NCBI GenBank assembly: GCA_965230215.1
Contig: CBDDKN010000002.1
Coordinates: forward strand, 682,001-746,000
Direction: 5' to 3'
Length of the DNA stretch: 64,000 nucleotides
From: RFSX01 sp965230215
Lineage (GTDB): Bacteria > Bacteroidota > Bacteroidia > Chitinophagales > Saprospiraceae
Shown here: positions 56,474 through 64,000 of the stretch, one piece after another
Layout: each line of letters opens with the position of its first letter
How positions within the stretch are numbered: the first letter of the stretch is position 1
Translations under genes and position numbers: made by a program
Notes under the pieces: model-generated
Told to the model about the DNA's origin: nothing
What the model saw: only the letters and a program-made list of their open reading frames with translations
The model's database searches: none

Positions 56474-58159
56474 TTAAAAGCTTGAACTTGCTGTAAAATT
56501 AAATCCGCTGAATGCCGGCTCCAACCTGCAAATACCACCGGTACAAACAATACCCTCAACCTGTTTTATATAACTAAACGAGAATCTGTTTGCTTTGTGC
56601 GTATAATATATGTCAATCCTAGGAAAGTGTAAGGACTTTTTCTCACCATTTTCCTCAGCCGACAATTTACCTGGAGTTATATTGTACATATCTGAAACCA
56701 CAAACGACCAATGCGGCGCAATCGCCAATTCAGCCTGTGCAAACAACCAATCTCCATAGTCTTGCTTGAATCCTGCTTTCTCGTCAAAACCTATATCCAT
56801 ATACTGGAATTCAAATCGAATCGATTTCTTTCTTGATATCTTGTAAAGGAAGTCCACATAGGGTACAATCGTCTCTACAAGTGGTACCTCTGGTTTTACC
56901 TCATAAACTTCTTGGTTGTACTGAAGCAATTGAAGTCCACCTCTGATCGTCCATTTACGCTTGTACTTGTAATAAATCTCTGTGAAAATCTCCTGATACA
57001 ATTTGTTGCCATCTAGATCTGTGATGTAAGAGAAATTGGCATTTGTAGTCAGTTTCTTGTTCCATCTGTATTTTACATCCACCTGGAACGCTTGCTCCGA
57101 TAGCAATTGTGTCGCAGGTGAGTATCTTGCCAATAACCTGTAAGTATTCTGCCTGTTCATTGGCGGAATGAAGTTGATCAATCCTCTGTTCAATCTTAAG
57201 TTTGGATCAACCCGATAGTCAAAGTTTTCGGTTCGCTTTGTTTCCAATGTCACTCCGAGTCCACTTTTCGCATAACTTAAACTTGTATAGATAACAGTTC
57301 CTTCGTTCTTAACGATTTTACCAAAACTCTCCACATTATTCACATCCGTTAGAATAGCATTGGGATCAAAGTAGGCCTCGCTGGTTTTATAGGCCGCTTC
57401 AAAGTACCAACTTATTGGACCGGCCACCATGGTATTGAATAATGAAAAAGCATATGTATTAAAAACTGGTATTACCTGATCTTCCGCTCTATATGTACTT
57501 ACAATATCGACCACCCTATCCATCGTTCTGTCATCAAGCGTTCTGTTGACAATTCCAATCCCCGGGGCCAAAGTAAAGACGCTTTCTTCTCCCGATAGAT
57601 CTACAAAACCTTCAAGACTGGCTCCCTTGACCACTGGACTATATTCACTGAATAGGAATTTCTGGCGGCCACTGAATCCCTTTACCTGCCAGTTGTCCGA
57701 AATATCATATATCAATCTAACACCATAAAGGGGATTGTCGATCAATAGCGGTCGTTCCTCAAAAGCTCTGTAAATAATACCACTACCAATCTGATCGTAT
57801 ATATGTCCAACTCTGATATCAAATTTGTTGATCTTCTTGGCGATATGCCATCTACCGATACCTTCATCCGTGTAGGAATCATTAGGATTCAACAAGTTTG
57901 AATTATTAAACATGTCAAATCGAAGCCCCAGATCAAATCCAGCAATCGAATAGCCTAAATCCAGCCATGACTGCGCTCCAAATAATTGTCTGTCATATTG
58001 AGGAATGTTGGCCGCTCCAATGAGAGAATCCCTTATAAAGAAGTTGGCGCTGGTTTGAAAACCACCTGTGAAACTGCCCTGCTCTTGTGCATGCATTGGA
58101 ATCGTACACACACCAAAAATAAATACCCCGAATAGGGTATAGATGAATTTTTTATACAC
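56474..58159 (-). CDS. DUF6029 family outer-membrane protein
   Basis: A 561-residue exported protein with a signal peptide (about 1-24). It then has repeated beta strands of a large barrel: FDIRVGHIYDQIGSGIIYRA, GVRLIYDISDNWQVKGFSGR, YKYKRKWTIRGGLQLLQY and FEFQYMDIGFDE. The pattern matches the DUF6029 family. It probably starts at GTG (58159). It is coupled to an Omp28-like lipoprotein; a joint role in surface redox or protein handling is possible, but I have no direct evidence. Confidence 0.75.
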   Translation of the reverse strand: MYKKFIYTLFGVFIFGVCTIPMHAQEQGSFTGGFQTSANFFIRDSLIGAANIPQYDRQLFGAQSWLDLGYSIAGFDLGLRFDMFNNSNLLNPNDSYTDEGIGRWHIAKKINKFDIRVGHIYDQIGSGIIYRAFEERPLLIDNPLYGVRLIYDISDNWQVKGFSGRQKFLFSEYSPVVKGASLEGFVDLSGEESVFTLAPGIGIVNRTLDDRTMDRVVDIVSTYRAEDQVIPVFNTYAFSLFNTMVAGPISWYFEAAYKTSEAYFDPNAILTDVNNVESFGKIVKNEGTVIYTSLSYAKSGLGVTLETKRTENFDYRVDPNLRLNRGLINFIPPMNRQNTYRLLARYSPATQLLSEQAFQVDVKYRWNKKLTTNANFSYITDLDGNKLYQEIFTEIYYKYKRKWTIRGGLQLLQYNQEVYEVKPEVPLVETIVPYVDFLYKISRKKSIRFEFQYMDIGFDEKAGFKQDYGDWLFAQAELAIAPHWSFVVSDMYNITPGKLSAEENGEKKSLHFPRIDIYYTHKANRFSFSYIKQVEGIVCTGGICRLEPAFSGFNFTASSSF

Positions 58160-58249
58160 TTTGACTCGTTTAGTTCCGGCTAATATAGAAACTAATTGCT
58201 ACAACTGGGTCAAATACAAACGATCGTTTTGAAGACATTCCTTTTGAAT

Positions 58250-58765
58250 TTATTCACTGACAAAACCACCAAAACTCATGAATACATCCATGTCAAAAGT
58301 TAATGGTGGAAATTGCCTTAATTCAATGGAGACCTCAATCAGTGCTTGATCATTTTCTACATAAGGGATAATGTCAATGAGGGTTGGAATCAACTCAATA
58401 TCCTGCTTTTGTCCGAATGGGATATTCTCGGCATAAAATAGCTCTCGACGCCTAAGATTTTGTTGATCTATAATGTATATGTTGACAGAGTTTATGAAGT
58501 CAAGATTGACCTCTTCTTGAAACTTGGGCTGAATTCTCGCTGTGAAAGGGACAACCTCAGTTACTTCTAATTCAGATAGGCCTAGATTCTGGATACTGCT
58601 ATTGAGTGGGAATATAACATTGGGTCTAACAAAATTGTGTGTTTCAATCAAACTAAGTCCTAGTGTTATCTGAAAATCTGTTTCCGCATTCATTTCAAAA
58701 AACGGTTCTCGCGAAGAACAAGAACTCAGCATAATAGCAATCAACAAGGCGTATAAAAACTTCAT
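58250..58765 (-). CDS. Small lipoprotein of unknown function
   Basis: A 171-residue protein with a lipoprotein signal (MKFLYALLIAIMLSSCSSRE, lipobox LSSC, C16). The mature part is a beta-rich domain (EMNAETDFQITLGLSLIETH, ELEVTEVVPFTARIQPKFQE). I do not recognise the family. The acidic and aromatic C-terminus (MDVFMSFGGFVSE) has no sorting signal. It lies 90 bp upstream of the DUF6029 gene on the same strand. Confidence 0.6.
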   Translation of the reverse strand: MKFLYALLIAIMLSSCSSREPFFEMNAETDFQITLGLSLIETHNFVRPNVIFPLNSSIQNLGLSELEVTEVVPFTARIQPKFQEEVNLDFINSVNIYIIDQQNLRRRELFYAENIPFGQKQDIELIPTLIDIIPYVENDQALIEVSIELRQFPPLTFDMDVFMSFGGFVSE

Positions 58766-58938
58766 ATTATTTCTCTGTAAATCTAGGATACAGTAACAAA
58801 GGTAACTGCCATTTATTAAAATGGCTAAACTAAAGGCTTTATTCTCTAACCAATGGAATAAATCGATTGTTGACTTCCAACAACTAAACAGACATAGAAT
58901 AATACGCGGAAAAATGCGTTTTTCTAAAAAACGACAAG

Positions 58939-59316
58939 ATGGATCGACTTAAATATCTCATATGGTTTTTTATGGTATTTCTTATTGGTTCATGTATGAT
59001 GGTACTACGACCCGTTCCTACGGCTACCGAAGCCAATACCTATATGCATGAAGATAAAATCGTCAAAGTATTTGAAGGCCCCAGCTATGATGTAGTCTTC
59101 AAATTAGAAAATAGGAAAGGTCATCCATACATAAATAGAGGTATTGAAGCTGGAATAAACATGGATGAATTCAAATCAAAGCTGGAAGGTCAGAATGTAA
59201 GACTAAAATTTGTTGATCACTGGACTCCCCTAGACTATAACAAATCCAGTCCTACAGTAGCGTATATTGAAGTTGCTGAAACGGGAGAGATACTATATAA
59301 CAATATCAAGTCGTAA
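58939..59316 (+). CDS. Small putative lipoprotein
   Basis: A 125-residue exported protein with a hydrophobic start and lipobox-like LIGSC (C19). The mature part (KIVKVFEGPSYDVVFKLENR, FKSKLEGQNVRLKFVDHW) is likely a small beta domain. The family is unknown. It ends inside the convergent ypdA-like gene, sharing 11 bp. Confidence 0.55.
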   Translation: MDRLKYLIWFFMVFLIGSCMMVLRPVPTATEANTYMHEDKIVKVFEGPSYDVVFKLENRKGHPYINRGIEAGINMDEFKSKLEGQNVRLKFVDHWTPLDYNKSSPTVAYIEVAETGEILYNNIKS

Positions 59317-60280
59317 CCTTACCAAGGATATGATCAACTATTGTCTTTCCGTGATTGCGCGTATTTTCAATAAATAACTCACTCGTGTTTAATCCGGAGA
59401 CAACAACACCGGCAAGATATAATCCAGCAATCGGGCTTTCCAAGTTTTCAGAGTTCACTATTGGCTTCTTAGCATCGGTATCGTCAAATTGAATTCCAAT
59501 CTTACTTAAGAAATCATAATCTGGCTTGTAGCCTGTCATGGCCAAAACGTAATCATTGGGAATATCTTTTTCTCCATCTGGTGTATCAAGGATCACAGAC
59601 CCTTCCTTGATTTCTTTAATGTTCGTATTGAAGTACGCTTGGATTGACCCTTCAGCTATCCTATTTTTTATATTTGGAAGAATCCAGTATTTAACCTTTT
59701 CATACAGCTGAGCTTCTCTGACGGCCATAGTCACATTTGCACCTTTTTGCCAGGTTTCAAGAGCGACATCACAGGCTGAATTGGCAGCACCAACTACGAG
59801 TACATTCATGCCGATGTATGGATGTGCATCATCATAATAATGTTTGACCTTCTCTAACTCTTCACCCGGAACATTTAGCATTCTAGGGCTATCATAATAA
59901 CCTGTTGCAACAATTACATTTGATGATGAAAAGCGATTTCCATTTGAATCTGTCAATTCAAACAAGTTTTCAGATTTGTTTAGACCGCTTACCTCTGTAT
60001 TGAATCTGATATTAAGATCATAGCTACTCACCAAGCGTCTGTAATATTCTAATGCCTCTTTCCTTGTGGGTTTGTCTGTATGTGAAATAAAAGGCACGTC
60101 TCCAATCTCAAGTCTTTTTGAGGTAGAGAAGAAAGTCATATTGGTCGGGAAGTTATAAATTGAATTAACGAGATAGCCCTTTTCAAGTACTAAATAATTC
60201 AGTCCTCTTTTACCAGCCTCGATAGCACATGCAATGCCCGTAGGGCCAGCTCCTATAATTATGAGTTCGTAATTATTCAT
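59306..60280 (-). CDS. ypdA: YpdA-like FAD/NADPH-dependent thiol-disulfide reductase
   Basis: A 324-residue flavoprotein of the YpdA (bacillithiol disulfide reductase) type. The FAD motif is GAGPTG (10-15), followed by NSIYNFPTNMTFFSTSKRLEIG. The second nucleotide motif is LVVGAANSACDVA, and the C-terminus is LYLAGVVVSGLNTSELFIEN. In Staphylococcus YpdA a Cys sits at position 14; here that position is Thr. It is therefore YpdA-like rather than a proven bacillithiol reductase. It is convergent with the small lipoprotein gene. Confidence 0.82.
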   Translation of the reverse strand: MNNYELIIIGAGPTGIACAIEAGKRGLNYLVLEKGYLVNSIYNFPTNMTFFSTSKRLEIGDVPFISHTDKPTRKEALEYYRRLVSSYDLNIRFNTEVSGLNKSENLFELTDSNGNRFSSSNVIVATGYYDSPRMLNVPGEELEKVKHYYDDAHPYIGMNVLVVGAANSACDVALETWQKGANVTMAVREAQLYEKVKYWILPNIKNRIAEGSIQAYFNTNIKEIKEGSVILDTPDGEKDIPNDYVLAMTGYKPDYDFLSKIGIQFDDTDAKKPIVNSENLESPIAGLYLAGVVVSGLNTSELFIENTRNHGKTIVDHILGKVTT

Positions 60281-60334
60281 CGTTGTAATACAATTTACAA
60301 CTGTTCAACCAAGCAATCTAAGATAGGTTCAGAA

Positions 60335-62932
60335 CTATCGGTGTGCGGTCACTGTGCCTTCACCCAATATGCGTTCGCCATCTGGGTTATCGTACGACCA
60401 TTGATACATATATACATCTCTAGGTACAAAATCCCCACTGTAGGTACCATCCCATCGTGTACTGACATCAGTAGCCTCAAATACCTTGTTGCCAAATCTA
60501 TTGAAGACTTCAATCAAAAAGTTCGTCCCTTCAAAAAATTCAGGACAAGTAATATGAGCACCAAATGATTGGTTAATCGGATTCTCAGCTCCAGGTCCCG
60601 GGAAGAACATATCAGGGAAAGCCAACGAATCTGCTACGGTATATGATGCTTCTGCTGTGGTACCACAATCATCAGTAACGGTAACAGTATATACGCCAGC
60701 TGAATTCAGCCCATCCAATACATTAGAAGTAGTGCCATCATTCCATAAGTATTCCACACTTCCAACAAAGGAATTGAAACCAACCTGAGCCGTTAGGGAA
60801 AGATCACTGCATTCTCCTTCTGGAAATATGTCGACAGTTAAGTCCAGTAGATTATCTACTTCAACAGTGAAGTTATCTGAATTGCCACAAGCATTCTCAA
60901 CAGTGAGTGTATATGATCCATTTTCATTAACCAATATAGCTTCTTCAGTACTTCCACTTGGAGACCAGGAGTAAGTCAATCCATCTGTATTGCCTATAAT
61001 GATAGGTGTAAGAATGACGCCATCACAGGTTCTTCCGGATGGTACAATGTCTAGTATGGACGGTGATCCGCTGATTATTTCATCAGAAATATTGATCTCA
61101 GCAATCGCCAAGTTTCCACAATCATCTGTTATGGATACAGAATATAAGCCAGCATCAAAGACTGTAATTGTTCTGTTTGTGCTGTCACCGGTACTCCAGG
61201 CAAGGTCAACAATTGGATTATTGGACCCTACACTTAAAAAGATACTATCTACTTCACACTCTCCAAAAAACTGTGCATCTATTGTTGCTTCAGGGAAATC
61301 ACGCTGTGTGATGGTTGAAGTATCACAAAGTGTATAACATATTTTATCTTCCAGGGTCACCGTCACAGAATACTCCCCTTCTGCATCGACAAATAATGTA
61401 GGCGTAATTTCTCCGGTAGCCCATTCATACGTTGAAGCGTTCTCAATAGTAGCATCAAGAGTTACCATTATTGGATCCTGTGGACAGAAGAAAGTATCAA
61501 GGAGTTGTAATACCGGAATGGTAAATCCGTCATAAATACTTCTTGTTACATCAAATGTATCAACGCTTGCAAAGTTAGAGTCGGCCAGATCGAGGCTCTC
61601 TTCAATAAGCGCAAAATCTCTAACAAGTTCAACTTCTAATGTGTCCTGACATAAAGCCTGACCAAACATATCCATTTTAATGGCAATTGGTGAGAATCTT
61701 CCTTCATTCAGATCAAATCCGGTAGTGGTGTAGACCATGCCACCATCCTTCATGTTATCAATAGATCCTTCAGAGTAATTGCTACCACCGAGCAATACCT
61801 GATAACTGAAATCTGATTCATAATCCCAAAGCCTTACGAGATCGCCATTATCATTAAAAATTACAGAGAAGTCTGCACCAAGAATACCATTCTCATACTT
61901 CCCGGTAACCACAATTTCATTCATACTTGTATAAACCAGGTCATTGGTATATATAGAGTTGAAGCTCTCACCGCCTCCAATAAATCTTACCCATTGAAGC
62001 TGATAAAGAGAATCATATTTTGTGAGGTAACTTGCTCTTCTTTCGATTGCAAGGTCCATATCATCGTAAAGGAATTGAGCCAGCATAAAAGTGCTCGAAT
62101 CCGGAGAGCTGGTGACTCTGAGATTGGTTAATCTTGCATTGGTTAAGCTATCTGGGCTGATAGATAATTGCGAAGAGAATGCCACAGTTCCTTCAGGCGT
62201 CATTTCAACCAATCCAGCTTTAGTACTATCTGAATCCGTTGTAAACACAAGTATGTAATTGCTATCCACTGTTGTTGTTCCATCATAAAGATTTGCAGAA
62301 CCTAGAGATTGATCCTGGTTTACAACATAGATAGCGCGTTGATCAAGGATTGTATCATTGGAATCGAATCGAATATGTTGAATTCCCAATGTATCACCAT
62401 TAGAGTGTGATGCGAAATAAGCATAATCACTATCGAAGCCATTTAGAATTAATGGCGTTGAAGCATTTAACTCAGCATCATCCAGACTACTGACAGTTTG
62501 AGCTGTCAAGAGCTCTCCGTTTCTAGGTGATATTTTGATGATATATCTGTCATCTCCATATAAACCAGAAGCCGAGTCAAAGTGTGCGCCTGTCACTACC
62601 AAAGTATCTTTATCCAGCTTATTGATGCTTGTGACACGCATTTCTGGCATGACGTTGATGTCATCGACTGTGTATTCATTAGACCAAACCAATGAACCTT
62701 TCGGGTCATGCTTGGAAATCATCAGCATATCCAATGTGCCACTTGTAGAAGCAGGATTAATAGAGGCATTTAGAAGGTAGAAGCCTCCTCCTGTTGCTGA
62801 GACAACATCCAGATTTACTATGTCTCTGTCAGATGTTGTGTATAGTCGCTGGAAGGCATCTTGAGAAATTAAATTACCACAGAATAGAAGTGATAAAAAG
62901 AGTGCCTTAAATAGATTTTGAGTTGAATGCAT
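60335..62932 (-). CDS. Large secreted protein with T9SS type B (gliding-type) C-terminal domain
   Basis: An 865-residue exported protein. A signal peptide (MHSTQNLFKALFLSLLFCGN) is followed by a long beta-propeller-like or repetitive region (about 30-440). Several PKD/Ig-like beta modules of about 75 residues follow (for example DDCGNLAIAEINIS, ENACGNSDNFTVEVD, DDCGTTAEASYTVAD). The last 85 residues form the gliding-associated (type B) sorting domain with FEVFNRFGNKVFEAT-like text, WDGTYSGDFVPRDVYMYQW and GEGTVTAHR. It is exported by T9SS and attached to the surface. The function is unknown, possibly adhesion. ATG at 62932 or 62938 is equally possible. Confidence 0.82.
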   Translation of the reverse strand: MHSTQNLFKALFLSLLFCGNLISQDAFQRLYTTSDRDIVNLDVVSATGGGFYLLNASINPASTSGTLDMLMISKHDPKGSLVWSNEYTVDDINVMPEMRVTSINKLDKDTLVVTGAHFDSASGLYGDDRYIIKISPRNGELLTAQTVSSLDDAELNASTPLILNGFDSDYAYFASHSNGDTLGIQHIRFDSNDTILDQRAIYVVNQDQSLGSANLYDGTTTVDSNYILVFTTDSDSTKAGLVEMTPEGTVAFSSQLSISPDSLTNARLTNLRVTSSPDSSTFMLAQFLYDDMDLAIERRASYLTKYDSLYQLQWVRFIGGGESFNSIYTNDLVYTSMNEIVVTGKYENGILGADFSVIFNDNGDLVRLWDYESDFSYQVLLGGSNYSEGSIDNMKDGGMVYTTTGFDLNEGRFSPIAIKMDMFGQALCQDTLEVELVRDFALIEESLDLADSNFASVDTFDVTRSIYDGFTIPVLQLLDTFFCPQDPIMVTLDATIENASTYEWATGEITPTLFVDAEGEYSVTVTLEDKICYTLCDTSTITQRDFPEATIDAQFFGECEVDSIFLSVGSNNPIVDLAWSTGDSTNRTITVFDAGLYSVSITDDCGNLAIAEINISDEIISGSPSILDIVPSGRTCDGVILTPIIIGNTDGLTYSWSPSGSTEEAILVNENGSYTLTVENACGNSDNFTVEVDNLLDLTVDIFPEGECSDLSLTAQVGFNSFVGSVEYLWNDGTTSNVLDGLNSAGVYTVTVTDDCGTTAEASYTVADSLAFPDMFFPGPGAENPINQSFGAHITCPEFFEGTNFLIEVFNRFGNKVFEATDVSTRWDGTYSGDFVPRDVYMYQWSYDNPDGERILGEGTVTAHR

Positions 62933-62938
62933 AAACAT

Positions 62939-63257
62939 TTGATATATAATGAATATTTGCAGCTGTACTTTATAAAACGCTCTGCATTTGATGTTGGTAT
63001 CAAGGCAAAACGCACAGATACCAAAAATAGCCAATTATTTAGAGCTAGAGATGTCGCACTTGACAAAATATACCAAATCTGTAGCAATTAGAGAGCCATA
63101 GAACTTATAGTCAAAGAAAGCTGACTACTTAAGAACTTAAGAGGGCGCATAGCGACTTAATGTTTCCATGGAGATTTTGATTCTTCCACACAATAAAAAA
63201 AGCCCATGATAGACTCATGAGCTTTTTTACTTTCTACTCTATTAAGAGTAAAAAAAA
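62939..63257. other. Intergenic region between the T9SS type B gene and 5S rRNA
   Basis: About 320 bp with no credible gene. It must contain the promoter of the leftward secreted protein gene; no good TAnnTTTG box is visible. Its only clear element is the rRNA terminator at 63195-63228. Confidence 0.6.
63195..63228 (-). terminator. rRNA operon terminator
   Basis: AAAAAAGC (196-203 of the 63 kb block) pairs with GCTTTTTT, with an inner CATGA/TCATG stem, about 30 bp past the 5S gene on the minus strand. It stops the rRNA transcript. Confidence 0.8.
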
Positions 63258-63360
63258 GGCGGCGACCTACTCTCCCACTTGCGTAGTACCATCGGCGCTG
63301 AGAGGCTTAACTTCTCTGTTCGGAATGGTAAGAGGTGGTTCCCTCTCGCTATTACCACCT
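63258..63360 (-). rRNA. rrf: 5S ribosomal RNA
   Basis: On the minus strand, AGGTGGTAATAGCGAGAGGG begins the gene. The conserved central CGAACAGAGAAGTTAAGCCT region and the terminal GGGAGAGTAGGTCGCCGCC follow. The order 23S-5S-terminator on this strand agrees. Ends are approximate by a few bases. Confidence 0.93.
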
Positions 63361-63742
63361 AATTCTTTTATCTACTCACTTTGAGCAGATTGTTTCTTTT
63401 CGGTTTTCGTTTTCGGTAGCTTTTCGCTCGGTGAACCACTTGTCGGCCCACCACCGACCTCACGTCGGTGTTCCTTCGGGTAGAATGACATTCAGTCATT
63501 CCTCTTTCCCTCAGTCACCTCTCGCTATTACCACCTAATTCTTTTATCTACTCACTTTGAGCAGATTGTTTCTTTTCGGTTTTCGTTTTCGGTAGCTTTT
63601 CGCTCGGTGAACCACTTGTCGGCCCACCACCGACCTCACGTCGGTGTTCCTTCGGGATAGAATGACATTCAGTCATTCCTCTTGTCCTCAGTCACCTCTC
63701 GCTATTACCACCTAATTCTTTTATCTACTCACTTTGAGCAGA
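63343..63742. repeat. Tandem direct repeat in the 23S-5S spacer, 2 full units plus a partial
   Basis: Unit 1 (63343-63518, 176 bp) and unit 2 (63519-63695, 177 bp) are almost identical. They differ by one inserted A and a few bases near the end. A third partial copy covers 63696-63742 (47 bp, then diverges). Each unit begins with CTCTCGCTATTACCACCT, which is the 5' end of the 5S gene, so units 2 and 3 carry 5S fragments. Each full unit also has two hairpins: CACCGAC/GTCGGTG and GAATGAC/GTCATTC. There are no spacers, so it is not CRISPR. Confidence 0.9.
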
Positions 63743-63839
63743 CTATTTCTTTATCAATAACAAGTTTTAGGAGAGAATTCACAAAAATTCAATAATCATC
63801 ACTTCGCTTTCGCTTTATTCCTTTTTATTAAAAAAAAAA
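63361..63839. other. Internal transcribed spacer between 23S and 5S
   Basis: About 480 bp, long for a 23S-5S spacer. The part nearest the 5S is filled by the tandem repeat listed above; the remainder is AT-rich and ends with a run of A (63829-63839) next to 23S. I see no tRNA gene. Confidence 0.7.

Positions 63840-64000
<161 letters not shown>

Noticed and set aside
60335..62932. Frameshift or fusion in the T9SS type B gene
   Set aside because: The reading frame is intact, with module repeats in register and a proper C-terminus.
63335..63538. Open frame of 67 codons within the rRNA spacer
   Set aside because: It runs through 5S and the repeat array; it is not a gene.
63343..63742. CRISPR-like direct repeats
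   Set aside because: Units are 176-177 bp and head-to-tail without spacers, and they contain 5S and hairpin sequence, so this is a tandem duplication.
63361..63839. tRNA gene in the 23S-5S spacer
   Set aside because: No cloverleaf-like or T-loop sequence is visible in the spacer.

Overview
The window is from a member of the Bacteroidota (Cytophagia/Saprospiria-like; I cannot place it more finely). The evidence is several type IX secretion (T9SS) cargo proteins with type A or type B C-terminal sorting domains, a PorV/PorQ-family barrel, a large TonB-dependent receptor, families largely restricted to this phylum (DUF4230, DUF6029, DUF6702, Omp28), an F1Fo operon that ends at atpG without atpD/atpC, TAnnTTTG promoter boxes, and an absence of obvious Shine-Dalgarno sequences. 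Base composition is moderately AT-rich and looks even throughout. I see no transposase, integrase, phage gene or CRISPR array.

Layout. 1-204: tail of a TPR-like protein. 451-3607: two tandem POT peptide transporters. 3608-3966: an intergenic region with a long terminator-like RNA fold. 3967-6162: DUF4230 protein, ruvC, a HIT protein and greA. 6267-15234: an envelope cluster of TonB receptor, giant secreted protein and PorV/PorQ barrel. 15352-24063: a hydroxyacid dehydrogenase, a lytic transglycosylase, and haem-related genes (hemJ, hemB, hemW) mixed with yidD, small envelope proteins and a secreted M43 metalloprotease. 24105-30826: a BamA/TamA-like barrel, two paralogous secreted arylsulfotransferase-like proteins, an O-methyltransferase and an EamA transporter. 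30939-34749: peroxiredoxin, the N-degron pair clpS-aat, an M16 peptidase, a YdeI-like and an Smr protein.

34746-41386 holds the least explained part. A secreted protein of unknown function and a small Xre regulator are followed by a same-strand block: secreted triple-repeat protein, LytS-type histidine kinase, LytTR response regulator, second triple-repeat protein. The two repeat proteins are paralogues flanking the two-component system, and I regard this as the best candidate for an undescribed envelope-sensing system.

41654-62932 is mostly housekeeping: mtaB, an AIM24/TIGR00266 protein, the ATP synthase operon atpB-E-F-H-A-G, rny, zapA with an overlapping coiled-coil gene, and pheT. Envelope genes follow (Omp28-like, DUF6029, two lipoproteins), then a YpdA-like reductase and a T9SS type B secreted protein. 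63195-64000 is the 3' end of an rRNA operon on the minus strand: terminator, 5S, a spacer with a 176/177-bp tandem repeat that carries pieces of the 5S gene, and the 3' end of 23S.

Several convergent gene pairs overlap at their stop codons with no terminator between them, so the genome is compact. Where the longest reading frame opens at TTG/GTG ahead of a better ATG and signal peptide, I have moved the start and said so.
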